The notes beneath the pieces were generated by a model. It was given only the letters and a program-made list of their open reading frames with translations, had not been told where the DNA came from and searched no databases. From NCBI GenBank assembly GCA_038230035.1, contig JBBRNX010000003.1:97636-161635 (forward strand): DNA of 64,000 bases. The letters run 5' to 3'. This document shows positions 25,459-33,191 of this stretch, piece after piece (position 1 is the stretch's first letter; every line of letters begins with the position of its first letter). The stretch is from Gaiella sp038230035. Its GTDB lineage: Bacteria > Actinomycetota > Thermoleophilia > Gaiellales > Gaiellaceae. The translations under genes and the position numbers were made by a program.

Positions 25459-27077
25459 CGACACCATTGCGCCAGCGTCCAGCCTTCCGGGCACTCGAGA
25501 CGCATCACCGCGAGATCGCAGACCTCCATCTCCGCGACCTCTTCGCTGCCGATCCTTTGCGCGGCACACGTCTCACCGCTGAAGCCGCTGGCCTCTATCT
25601 CGACTACTCGAAGCACCGCGTGACCGACGAGACGATCGCCCTGCTGCTCCAGCTCGCCGGGGAGAGCGGGCTTCGCGAGCGGATCGACGCCATGTTCCGC
25701 GGCGACCGGATCAACAGCACCGAGAACCGCTCCGTCCTCCACACTGCGCTCCGGCTGCCGCGCGACGCGACGCTCGTCGTAGACGGTCGCGACATCGTCG
25801 CTGAGGTCCACGAGGTGCTCGACCGCATGGGCGCGTTCGCGCAGCGGCTCCGCTCGGGCGAGTGGCTCGGGCACAACGGGCAGCAGATCCGCAACGTCGT
25901 GAACATCGGCATCGGCGGCTCTGATCTCGGGCCTGTGATGGCGTACGAGGCGCTCCGCCACTACTCACGCCGCGACATGACGTTCCGCTTCGTATCCAAC
26001 GTCGACGGCACGGACATCGCCGAGGCAACTCGCGACCTCGACCCAGCCCAGACGCTCTTCGTCGTTTCGTCGAAGACCTTCACGACGCTCGAGACGCTGA
26101 CCAACGCGCATTCGGCACGTGCGTGGCTGATCGCCGGTCTCGGCGGCGACGAGTCGGCGGTCGCGAAGCACTTCGTCGCCGTCTCCACCAACGCAGCGGA
26201 GGTCGAGAAGTTCGGTATCGACACAGCCAACATGTTCGGTTTCTGGGACTGGGTCGGCGGCCGCTACTCGATGGACTCGGCGATCGGTCTCTCGACGATG
26301 CTCGCGATCGGCCCCGACGCGTTCGCCGAGCTCCTCGCCGGCTTCCATGAGGTAGACGAGCACTTCCGCTCCGCTTCATTCGACCTGAATCTCCCGGTCC
26401 TCATGGGTTTGCTCGCTGTCTGGTACCGCAACTTCTTCGGCACGCAGACGGTCGCCGTACTGCCGTACGACCAGTACCTGAAGCGCTTCCCGGCCTATCT
26501 CCAGCAGCTGACGATGGAGTCGAACGGCAAGCGCGTCACGCTCGCGGGAGCCGACGTCGACTACGAAACCGGCGCCGTGTACTGGGGCGAGCCCGGCACG
26601 AACGGCCAGCACTCCTTCTACCAGCTCATCCATCAGGGAACCTCGCTGATCCCGTGCGACTTCATCGGCTTCTCCCGCAGCCTCAACCCGCTCGGCAACC
26701 ACCACGACATCCTCACCGCGAACCTGCTCGCCCAGACGGAGGCGCTCGCCTTCGGCAAGACGGTTGCCGAGGTCGAGGCGGAGGGAACGGCGCCCGAGCT
26801 GGTTCCGCACCGGACCTTCCCCGGCAACCGGCCGACCTCCACGATCCTCGCCGACGAGCTGACGCCGCGTGTCCTCGGCTCGCTCGTCGCCCTCTACGAG
26901 CACAGCGTGTTCACGCAAGGCGTGATCTGGGATGTCGACTCGTTCGACCAATGGGGCGTCGAGCTCGGCAAGGTGCTCGCCGTGCGGCTCATACCCGAGC
27001 TCTCGAGCGACTCCCCGCCCGAGCACGACTCGTCGACGAACGCGCTCATCGAGCGCTATCGCAGCAGACGGCGCTGA
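25455..27077 (+). CDS. pgi: Glucose-6-phosphate isomerase
   Basis: 540 residues, a normal length for this cytoplasmic enzyme of glycolysis and gluconeogenesis, which interconverts glucose 6-phosphate and fructose 6-phosphate. NIGIGGSDLGPVMAYEAL, SKTFTTLETLTNA, the signature GGRYSMDSAIGLS and the C-terminal FDQWGVELGKVLA are all intact, with the catalytic lysine in the last motif. It is coupled to the upstream membrane protein. It feeds fructose 6-phosphate into amino-sugar and GDP-sugar synthesis, which suits its position beside the glycan locus and near pgl. Confidence 0.96.
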   Translation: MTTPLRQRPAFRALETHHREIADLHLRDLFAADPLRGTRLTAEAAGLYLDYSKHRVTDETIALLLQLAGESGLRERIDAMFRGDRINSTENRSVLHTALRLPRDATLVVDGRDIVAEVHEVLDRMGAFAQRLRSGEWLGHNGQQIRNVVNIGIGGSDLGPVMAYEALRHYSRRDMTFRFVSNVDGTDIAEATRDLDPAQTLFVVSSKTFTTLETLTNAHSARAWLIAGLGGDESAVAKHFVAVSTNAAEVEKFGIDTANMFGFWDWVGGRYSMDSAIGLSTMLAIGPDAFAELLAGFHEVDEHFRSASFDLNLPVLMGLLAVWYRNFFGTQTVAVLPYDQYLKRFPAYLQQLTMESNGKRVTLAGADVDYETGAVYWGEPGTNGQHSFYQLIHQGTSLIPCDFIGFSRSLNPLGNHHDILTANLLAQTEALAFGKTVAEVEAEGTAPELVPHRTFPGNRPTSTILADELTPRVLGSLVALYEHSVFTQGVIWDVDSFDQWGVELGKVLAVRLIPELSSDSPPEHDSSTNALIERYRSRRR

Positions 27078-27106
27078 CCGAGTCCACCCGCCGATCCGAC
27101 CTCGGC

Positions 27107-27139
27107 TTGACAAGAAGTGCACTCGCGATATATCGTGAG
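27107..27139 (+). promoter_or_regulatory. padR promoter with overlapping operator-like palindrome
   Basis: TTGACA at 27107-27112 and TATATC at 27129-27134 are separated by 16 nt. The -10 region is embedded in CTCGCGATATATCGTGAG (27122-27139), an 18-bp palindrome with 8 of 9 matching pairs. PadR-family proteins commonly bind AT-rich palindromes of this kind in front of their own genes, so autorepression is likely. Confidence 0.7.
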
Positions 27140-27170
27140 CTCTCGTAATGGCAAGAAAGGAGTTACACAC

Positions 27171-27791
27171 ATGACCGCATTCGCAGTCACCCCCGTCACC
27201 CCCGTCAAAAGGGGCGGCCGGCGCCGGTGCCGCCGCGAAGGCTGGTTCCTCATGACGGAGGAACCCCGACGCCGACGCCGCGGACACCGCCCCGGACGAC
27301 ACGGCAGCATGCGCGGCTTCCTCGGCCCCGGCTCGAGAGCCGGTCGCGGCGACATCCGGGCGGCGATTCTCGCCCTGCTGGGAGAGAGCCCGATGCACGG
27401 CTACCAGATCATGGGCGAGCTGAGCGACCGCTCAGGTGGCGTCTGGCGCCCGAGCCCCGGCTCGGTCTACCCGACGCTCCAGCTGCTGCAGGACGAAGGA
27501 CTCGTCAGCAGCACGGAGTCCGAAGGAGGCCGACGGATCTTCAAGCTCACCGACGACGGCCGAACCGCCGTCGAAGCGCTCGAGACACCCGCACCATGGG
27601 AAGCCGTCGCCGACGAAACGGAGTCGTCAGCCGTCGAGCTACGCGACCTCGTCTTCCAGGTGATGGCCGCCGCGCGGCAGGTCGTTCACGCCGGAGACGC
27701 CGACCACCTGGTGCAGGCGAAGGATGTCCTGACAGAGACGCGCCAGCGCCTCTACCGCATCCTCGCCGGCGACAACACCAAGCCCGAGTAG
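27171..27791 (+). CDS. PadR-family transcriptional regulator
   Basis: 206 residues. An arginine- and glycine-rich, probably disordered N-terminus (about 1-58) precedes the winged helix: IRAAILALLGESPMHGYQIMGEL, then SPGSVYPTLQLLQDEGLV as recognition helix and GGRRIFKLTDDG as the wing, all typical of PadR N-terminal domains. The last 90 residues would form the dimerisation helices. The ATG at 27171 has AAGGAG 9 nt upstream. It is probably a repressor of its own promoter and of an unknown target, perhaps a transporter elsewhere, since none is adjacent. A strong hairpin follows. Confidence 0.88.
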   Translation: MTAFAVTPVTPVKRGGRRRCRREGWFLMTEEPRRRRRGHRPGRHGSMRGFLGPGSRAGRGDIRAAILALLGESPMHGYQIMGELSDRSGGVWRPSPGSVYPTLQLLQDEGLVSSTESEGGRRIFKLTDDGRTAVEALETPAPWEAVADETESSAVELRDLVFQVMAAARQVVHAGDADHLVQAKDVLTETRQRLYRILAGDNTKPE

Positions 27792-27799
27792 CCGGAAGC

Positions 27800-27832
27800 G
27801 GGGAACGCGCTCGTCCAACGAGCGCGTTCCCC
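27800..27832. terminator. Strong hairpin after padR
   Basis: A perfect 14-bp stem, GGGGAACGCGCTCG paired with CGAGCGCGTTCCCC, encloses a 5-nt loop. It starts 8 bp after the padR stop and lies between padR and pgl. There is no T-run, but stems of this strength are common terminators in high-GC bacteria. Confidence 0.65.
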
Positions 27833-27861
27833 CCGGCTTCCTGCGCTCGTATGCTGCGGGC

Positions 27862-28566
27862 GTGACCGCGCTGTCGATCCATCCCGACGGGGAGACCACC
27901 GCGCAAGCAGCAGCCGCCCTACTTGCGGAACTCATCGGCAACGCGCAGGCGGCGCGAGATGTCGCGCACGTCGCGCTCGCCGGCGGAAACACGCCGCGTC
28001 GGACCTACGAGCTGCTCGGCCCGCTACTGGACGATCCGGCGAGCGTCGAGTGGTGGTTCGGCGACGAACGCTGCGTCCCGCCTGACGACCCAGATTCGAA
28101 CTACCAGCTGATCACGAAGACGCTCCTCCGCACGCCGACGATCCCCCCTCACAGAGTCCACCGCATACGAGGCGAGCTGCCACCGGAAGAGGCGGCGGAG
28201 CTGTACGAAGCGGAGCTACGCGGCGCGGCGCCAGTCCACAACGACTTCCCCAAGCTCGATGTCGCGTTCCTCGGCCTCGGCGAGGACGGCCATACGGCGT
28301 CGCTCTTCCCTGGCGATCCCGCGCTCGAGATCGACGACCGCCTAGCCGTTCCAGTCGTAGCCGTGAAGCCTCCGCCAAACCGGATCACGCTCACGTTGCC
28401 CGTCCTCCGCGCTGCGCGATCCGTCGTGATCCTCGCAACCGGCGAGGGAAAGCGGGACGCCGTCGAGCGCGTGCTCGCAGGCCCCAATCCGGCAACGCCG
28501 GCGAGCCTCCTCGAAGCCGACTCTCTGACGCTTGTGCTCGACCGGGCGGCCGCACCCATTCGTTAG
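27862..28566 (+). CDS. pgl: 6-phosphogluconolactonase
   Basis: 234 residues. ALAGGNTPRRTYELL is the phosphate-binding loop, FGDERCVPPDDPDSNYQL the second conserved block, and FLGLGEDGHTASLFPG with its histidine the catalytic block of DevB-type lactonases. It hydrolyses 6-phosphogluconolactone in the oxidative pentose phosphate pathway. The GTG start is preceded by TATGCT and 6 nt, so it is probably transcribed separately from padR without a leader. No glucose-6-phosphate dehydrogenase gene is visible beside it. Confidence 0.93.
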   Translation: MTALSIHPDGETTAQAAAALLAELIGNAQAARDVAHVALAGGNTPRRTYELLGPLLDDPASVEWWFGDERCVPPDDPDSNYQLITKTLLRTPTIPPHRVHRIRGELPPEEAAELYEAELRGAAPVHNDFPKLDVAFLGLGEDGHTASLFPGDPALEIDDRLAVPVVAVKPPPNRITLTLPVLRAARSVVILATGEGKRDAVERVLAGPNPATPASLLEADSLTLVLDRAAAPIR

Positions 28567-28575
28567 GGGCAGCGG

Positions 28576-28779
28576 TCAGGGAACAGCGATCTCGCCCGAT
28601 CCGCGCGTGACGAGCCTCGTACCCACGACGGCGTGGCGCGGCGGCGCCGGATCGCCTTCCAGGCGTGCGAACAGCAACTCCGCGGCGGTGCGGCCGAGCG
28701 CGCCCGCGTCCTGAACCACGACTGTCACAGGGGGTCGAGGAGATCCGCGAGCGGGAAGTCATCGAAGCCGACGGTCGAC
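28576..28779 (-). pseudogene. LacI-family regulator, C-terminal fragment with frameshift
   Basis: Read on the minus strand, TVGFDDFPLADLLDP followed in another frame by VTVVVQDAGALGRTAAELL and TRLVTRGSGEIAVP matches the end of a LacI-type regulator's sugar-binding domain. The two pieces are joined only by adding one base near the GGGG run at 28731-28734. Nothing upstream of this segment belongs to LacI: at about 28780 the sequence changes abruptly into a plus-strand antiporter. It is therefore a fragment of about 68 codons without the DNA-binding domain. Confidence 0.7.
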
Positions 28780-28783
28780 TGGC

Positions 28784-29473
28784 GTCGGCGCGAAGCTCGT
28801 CATCCTCGGCGGCTTCGCGCTCCTCGTCGCGGCCATCGGCTTCGCGGTGGCAACCGCCGGTCACTCCAGTCGCCTCTCGATGGCGCTCTTCCGGCTCCAG
28901 GACACGACGGCACAGATCCGCGTGCGCGGCGCATTCGTCCTGCTGGTCGGCTTCGCCGCCATCGCGCAACGACTCGGCCTGGAGACGATCCTTGGCGCCT
29001 TCATCGCCGGCGCTGTCCTTGCGCTGCTCGACACCGACCGGGAGATGACGCATCCCGAGTTCCGCCACAAGCTCGAGGCGGCCGGCTTCGGCATCTTCAT
29101 CCCGATCTTCTTCGTCACGAGCGGTATCCGCTTCGACGGTCACGCCCTCTTCGCGAGCGGCAAGACGCTGGCCGAGGTGCCCGTCTTCCTCGGCGTTCTC
29201 CTCCTCGTACGCGGACTTCCCGCGCTCGCCTACCGCTCGACGATCGGTGCTGGACGAACTGTCGCCGCCGTCCTGCTCCAGTCGACGTCGTTGCCGTTCA
29301 TCGTCGCCGCGACGATGATCGGCGTCGAGATCGGCACGATCGACGCGGCCACGGCGGCTGCGCTCGTCGGAGCCGGAATCCTCTCCGTACTGCTCTTCCC
29401 GGTGACCGCTGTCAGTGTGCTGCAGGGCGGCAGGTCAGCGAGCGTCGGGGTCGAGCACCAGCCTGTGGGCTAG
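28784..29473 (+). pseudogene. Cation/proton antiporter (CPA2-like), N-terminally truncated
   Basis: The frame is open from about 28784 and reads KLVILGGFALLVAAIGFAV, then GLETILGAFIAGAVLALLD and KLEAAGFGIFIPIFFVTSGI, typical of the second half of KefB/NapA-type sodium or potassium/proton antiporters. About 230 residues remain of an expected 390 or so, with the first helices missing. No start codon with a ribosome site is seen at the left edge; the first ATG (28880, M in RLSMALF) would begin inside a helix bundle. It ends convergently on the anti-sigma gene, overlapping by 4 bp. Probably non-functional. Confidence 0.75.
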
Positions 29474-29721
29474 CCGCCGGCTTTCCAGCTGTTGAATGCC
29501 GCGAGCAGCGTCTTTGCAGCGCCAGGGTCGACGTTGTCCTCCGTCAAGCGCCCAACAACCTCGATCGTCTCACGCATCTGACCGAGATAGGCATCGCAGC
29601 CGCTACAGGAGGCGATGTGCTCCTCGAAGCGCGCCTTGTCGTGCGCGTCCAGCGCACCCTCGAGGTAGCCGGTGACGAGCTCGACCAGCTCCGCGCACGT
29701 GAAGTCATCGGCCGGCGTCAT
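29470..29721 (-). CDS. Zinc-finger anti-sigma factor
   Basis: 83 residues with the HIASCSGC motif (H-x3-C-x2-C) of zinc-binding anti-sigma domains, preceded by a helix (CAELVELVTGYLEG) typical of the same family. No transmembrane segment follows, so it is a soluble ZAS-type protein. It starts in a 4-bp overlap with the end of the upstream ECF sigma gene and should bind and inhibit that sigma factor, releasing it upon redox or other stress. Confidence 0.85.
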   Translation of the reverse strand: MTPADDFTCAELVELVTGYLEGALDAHDKARFEEHIASCSGCDAYLGQMRETIEVVGRLTEDNVDPGAAKTLLAAFNSWKAGG

Positions 29722-30380
29722 GTGGTCTCCTCTTCGCCCAGATACGCCTCGAGCGCGGCCCTGACCTTCGACCGCGCGCGATGGAGGAGGACACGCTGGT
29801 TGACGTCAGTAAGACCGAGCGCCTCGCAGACCTCCTCGGAGGCAAACCCCGCGATGTCGCGCATCGTCAGCACGGCGCGTTGCACGTCCGGCAGCGTTTC
29901 GACGACGCGCTGGACGAGGTTCATGGTCTCGCTCGCCAACAGCCGTCCTTCAGGTTGCGCGTCGAAGCGCCGCGGCGACGACGCCCAGTGCCCAGCCCAG
30001 CGATCGCCGTCAGGGAGAAACCGATCAGGCTCGACCGACGGCTCGCCGGACTCCAGATCGTTACTCGCGAGGGACGAGAACGGAACGCTCCGTCCTTCGC
30101 GCTCGGCGCGCGTCTTGGCGATGTTGGTCAGGATCCGGAACACCCAGGTCTTCAGAGTGGAGCGCCCCTCGAACCGACCGATGCCTGACAGCACGCCGAG
30201 CCAGGTCTCCTGGACGACCTCCTCCGCAACCGCTCGCGACCTCACGAAGAGCAGCGCGACGCGGAGCATCGAGGGGCCGAGACTCTCGACCAGCTCCATG
30301 AAGACCTTTTCCTCACCCGCCTGCAAGGCCTGGACGATCCGCCGGTCCTCGTACGTAGCGGCATAGGCCCCGGCCTCCAC
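29718..30380 (-). CDS. ECF-type RNA polymerase sigma factor
   Basis: About 220 residues. Region 2 is seen in LFVRSRAVAEEVVQETWLGVLSGIGRFEGRSTLKTWVFRIL, and region 4 in TLPDVQRAVLTMRDIAGFASEEVCEALGLTDVNQRVLLHRARSKVR. It directs RNA polymerase to a small regulon. The start is GTG 30380, which is preceded by TAGCGT and 7 nt, matching the leaderless pattern; the longer frame to 30566 overlaps a divergent gene and is unlikely. It is flanked by two zinc-finger anti-sigma genes, one in its own operon and one divergent, so two inputs may control it. Confidence 0.9.
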   Translation of the reverse strand: MEAGAYAATYEDRRIVQALQAGEEKVFMELVESLGPSMLRVALLFVRSRAVAEEVVQETWLGVLSGIGRFEGRSTLKTWVFRILTNIAKTRAEREGRSVPFSSLASNDLESGEPSVEPDRFLPDGDRWAGHWASSPRRFDAQPEGRLLASETMNLVQRVVETLPDVQRAVLTMRDIAGFASEEVCEALGLTDVNQRVLLHRARSKVRAALEAYLGEEETT

Positions 30381-30437
30381 AAGCCCGACGCTACCACCGT
30401 TGCGTAACACTCTTCGCTCGAGCGAGACGGAGGCTCG

Positions 30438-30728
30438 ATGCCCTGGCGCACACTCCTGCCTCGCAGACACCCGCCCACGCTCCGCTGCCGTGAGCTCGTG
30501 GACCTCATCGGCGACTACCTCGATGACGCCTTGCCACCCGCTCGCCGCGCCGCGATCGATGGGCATCTCGAAGGGTGCGCCGCGTGCCGCGCCTACCTCG
30601 ACCAGCTGCGGCAGACGACGGGGCTCGTCGAACGGCTCTGCGACGAGCCGCTACCGGCCGAGCTCGAAAGCCAGCTTCTCGAAGCCTTCCGACATTGGAA
30701 CGACGTAGGGCCAGCCTCGTCGGCGTGA
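30438..30728 (+). CDS. Zinc-finger protein, second anti-sigma-like
   Basis: 96 residues. CRELVDLIGDYLDDAL and HLEGCAACRAYLDQL give the same H-x3-C-x2-C zinc motif as the gene on the other side of the sigma factor, but the flanks differ, and LVERLCDEPLPAELESQLLEAFRHW forms a C-terminal helix. The ATG has GGAGG 6 nt upstream. It diverges from the sigma gene with 57 bp between the starts. It is probably a second anti-sigma or a redox-sensing partner, soluble like the first. Confidence 0.75.
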   Translation: MPWRTLLPRRHPPTLRCRELVDLIGDYLDDALPPARRAAIDGHLEGCAACRAYLDQLRQTTGLVERLCDEPLPAELESQLLEAFRHWNDVGPASSA

Positions 30729-31245
30729 ACAGGGAACCGGGGCCTGCCGAATGATCCCCAGTTTCTGGCGACTTCTCACGTCAGTGAGGGATATCGCCCG
30801 GATAGCACGGGACAGACAATGTTTGTGACCGATGTCTCAGACGAACAGCCCCTGACCCGTGGAAGCCGCAGCCATCCATTCGACACGACTCGTCCCCAGG
30901 ATGACGCAGGCGGGGTCATGAGGCACTCCGAGGTGCTCCTGCTCCGAACCCTCACCCTGGGGCCGCGCACGCGCGCTCGGAGCTCTCGAAGCGTTCAAGG
31001 GATTCGACGATCGGACGCTGCGGAACTCGATTCGTGCTGGCTACGTCGGTTCGAAGAATGCAACCCTGCGGTCCGAGAGCGGCTCGGGCTCGGCCGCCGA
31101 CGAGTACTACCTCACGGCGAAGGGTGCCATCGCGATCGGCGAGGATCCCGACCTCTACCCTTGGCCGTTCCGCACCTGAGTCAGCCCGCGACGACATCGT
31201 GCTGCCGCCGGTCACGCGCGGCCGAGCCGATACGTTGTCTGCCCG
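30729..31245. other. Gene-poor stretch with one coding remnant
   Basis: 517 bp between the zinc-finger gene and the next intact small gene. The first 190 bp carry no coding signal that I trust. From about 30922 a conserved-looking peptide frame begins (listed separately). No RNA gene or terminator was recognised. Confidence 0.4.
30922..31179 (+). pseudogene. Unidentified coding remnant without a start codon
   Basis: In frame 1 the stretch from TGA 30919-30921 to TGA 31177-31179 is open for 85 codons. Its second half reads ALEAFKGFDDRTLRNSI, then YYLTAKGAIAIGEDPDL and PWPFRT, which looks like real protein: balanced composition and strong third-position G/C. No ATG, GTG or TTG lies in the frame, so the true N-terminus is lost or shifted; the neighbouring frame offers an ATG at 30918. 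I do not recognise the family. Confidence 0.4.
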
Positions 31246-31515
31246 ATGACGCGCTTCCAGGTCCTCTACTGGCAGGAGATTCCGTCGCTCGTCCGCGTCC
31301 TGGCCGACGATGGGAGCTTCGTCTCGAACCAGCTGGCCGACTGGTTCCAGCAGGAGATCGACCGGCGGGCGATGGAGCAAGATCTGGTAGGAAGCGACGC
31401 CTACCTCGAGCAGTGGCGGTGGGGAGAGGTCGTCGAACGACCCGAACCCGCCGCCGAGTTGATCGACGCACTCGAGTCCGAGTGGAGAGCAGGGTACGGC
31501 GTCGACCGTGGCTGA
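31246..31515 (+). CDS. Small PF13769-like ('virulence factor') protein
   Basis: 89 residues. FQVLYWQEIPSLVRV at the N-terminus, then SNQLADWFQQEIDRRAM and GSDAYLEQWRWG match what I recall of the small 'virulence factor' family PF13769, which has no proven biochemical role. In several actinobacteria such proteins sit beside MttB-like methyltransferases and C1 enzymes, as here, so a role in that metabolism is more likely than virulence. It overlaps the next gene by 8 bp. Confidence 0.65.
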   Translation: MTRFQVLYWQEIPSLVRVLADDGSFVSNQLADWFQQEIDRRAMEQDLVGSDAYLEQWRWGEVVERPEPAAELIDALESEWRAGYGVDRG

Positions 31516-31723
31516 CACAGTGCGCCTGACGGTCGTGCCCGACGAGGGCGAGGCGGAGATCCTCTGCCGGATGCTTCGCGCCGAAGGCGTCAAGTGCGCC
31601 CACTTCCGGACAAACTCGGGGAGCGGCGGCGCCGATGCGAGCGCGAGCTTCGGCGGCTGGCGCGAAATCGTCGTGCTCGCAGACGACCTCGAACGCGCGA
31701 GCGCCCTTCTCCCGCCTGCGTAA
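31508..31723 (+). CDS. DUF2007-like small protein
   Basis: 71 residues. VRLTVVPDEGEAEILCRMLRAEGV resembles the first strand-helix of DUF2007 (putative signal-transducing) proteins, in which a small ferredoxin-like domain ends in a helix such as DDLERASALL. The GTG start overlaps the upstream gene. Its function is unknown. It is convergent with the MttB-like gene, from which it is separated by 9 bp. Confidence 0.6.
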   Translation: MADTVRLTVVPDEGEAEILCRMLRAEGVKCAHFRTNSGSGGADASASFGGWREIVVLADDLERASALLPPA

Positions 31724-31732
31724 CGCAACACC

Positions 31733-33184
31733 TCAGCGAACGCGGAGAATGTCGCCGAGCTCGACCGCACGTCGCTCCACATACTCGACGAGCTCCTCTT
31801 CGATCGTCTCGTCGAGAGGCGGCTGTTCGTACGACTCGAGCAGCTCCTCCCAACGACGCGCGGCACGCCGCTCGTGATCCAGAGAGCCGTTGCGTGTCCA
31901 ACGGTCGAAGTTCTCGGTCGTGCCGACCGTGGGACGCCAGAAGCACTCGCGGAACCGTTCCAGGGTGTGCTCCGCGCCGAAGAAGTGCCCGCCGGGCCCG
32001 ACCTCGACGTGGGCGCCGAACGCCAGGCTTGCCTCGTCCACCTCCACCTGCCTGAACTGGTGCAGCAACAGATCGAGGAGCTCGAGGTCGGCGGCGAACT
32101 TCTCGAACGACGTCACGAGCCCACCTTCGAGCCAGCCCGCAGACTGCCAGCACACGTTCGCCCCGGCGAAGAACGCCGCCTGCAGTGTGTTCATCGCCTC
32201 GTAGCCCGCCTGGAAATCGACCGCTGGGCTGGCGGTCAGCGTGCCGCCGCCCGAACGCCACGGCAGTCTCAGCCGCCGCGCGATCTGGCCAGAGGCGTAC
32301 AGCCCGAATGCCGACTCCGGCCCGCCGAACGCGGGTGACCCGCTCTTCATGTCGGTGCTGGAGAGGAACGAGCCCATCACCGACGGAGTCCCAGGCCGGG
32401 CGAGCTGCACGAGCGCGATCCCGGCCAACGACTCGACCGTCTGCTGGACCAGCGCCGCAGGCACCGACACGGGGGCCATCGCACCCATCAGCAGGAACGG
32501 CGTGACGATGATCGCCTGACCGGCGGCGGCGTAGCCGAGGATCCCCTCCAGCATCCGGCTGTCGAAATGCAGCGGCGAGTTGACGTTGCAGTTCGCGAAC
32601 AGGACGGGCACTCGCTCGATCTCCTCCCGTCCGCCGAACACGATCTCCGCCATGCGCAGGCAGTCATCGGCCGCGCCGAACGACGATGGCTCCCCTGCCC
32701 AAACCCGGTCGGTCAGACGGATCGCCGCCAGTGCGCGGACGAGGTGGCGCGAGTCCAGCGGGACGTCGTTCGGCTCGAGGATGTTCCGGCCCGGTGTGTC
32801 GAGCGCGTCCGTGAGGTGTGTCAGCTTGAGCAGCGACTCGAGATCCGCCATGGTGCCGTCGCGTCGCTCCTCGCCGATCCGCACGAACGGCGGCCCTTGC
32901 GCAGGACCGAACACCATGTGGTCGCCGCCGATCACGAGATCGCGTTCCGCGTTCCGCGCACGCATCTGGAACGTCTCGGGTGCACGGGCCGCCTGAGCCC
33001 GCAGGAAACCAGGGTCGAACCGGACGAGGTCGCCCTCGACAGACTGGCCGGCCTCGCGGAAGAGCTCGAGGGCCAGCGGGTGGTCGAACTGCACGCCGAC
33101 CTCGGACGCGAGCCGATCGACGCCCCGCTCGATCGTCGCCAGCGCCTCCTCGGACAGCGGCTCGAAGCGCGGCATCGTGTTCAC
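31733..33184 (-). CDS. Trimethylamine methyltransferase (MttB) family protein
   Basis: About 483 residues. LLKLTHLTDALDTPGRN, LFANCNVNSPLHFDSRMLEG, ILGYAAAGQAIIVTPFLLMGAMAPVS and GTPSVMGSFLSSTDMKSGSPAFGGPE are the conserved core of the MttB superfamily TIM barrel. No in-frame TAG is used, so this is a non-pyrrolysine member, a class whose characterised members demethylate quaternary amines such as glycine betaine. The GTG at 33184 has GAGGTG 5 nt upstream; ATG 33175 is an alternative. It lies in an operon downstream of an amidotransferase and an IclR regulator. No corrinoid protein gene is visible. Confidence 0.85.
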   Translation of the reverse strand: MNTMPRFEPLSEEALATIERGVDRLASEVGVQFDHPLALELFREAGQSVEGDLVRFDPGFLRAQAARAPETFQMRARNAERDLVIGGDHMVFGPAQGPPFVRIGEERRDGTMADLESLLKLTHLTDALDTPGRNILEPNDVPLDSRHLVRALAAIRLTDRVWAGEPSSFGAADDCLRMAEIVFGGREEIERVPVLFANCNVNSPLHFDSRMLEGILGYAAAGQAIIVTPFLLMGAMAPVSVPAALVQQTVESLAGIALVQLARPGTPSVMGSFLSSTDMKSGSPAFGGPESAFGLYASGQIARRLRLPWRSGGGTLTASPAVDFQAGYEAMNTLQAAFFAGANVCWQSAGWLEGGLVTSFEKFAADLELLDLLLHQFRQVEVDEASLAFGAHVEVGPGGHFFGAEHTLERFRECFWRPTVGTTENFDRWTRNGSLDHERRAARRWEELLESYEQPPLDETIEEELVEYVERRAVELGDILRVR

Positions 33185-33191
33185 GAACACC

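Noticed and set aside
486..27398. Several very long open frames antisense to good genes (for example 1465-2931, 4294-5133, 19548-20642, 23469-25115, 26376-27398)
   Set aside because: They are mirror frames produced by high third-position GC. Their translations are rich in R, D, E and H without domains, while the opposite strand encodes recognisable families.
30819..31529. Long plus-strand frame across the small genes at 31246-31515
   Set aside because: Its second half is arginine-rich and out of frame with the PF13769-like protein, which is the convincing product; only the remnant at 30922-31179 looks coding.
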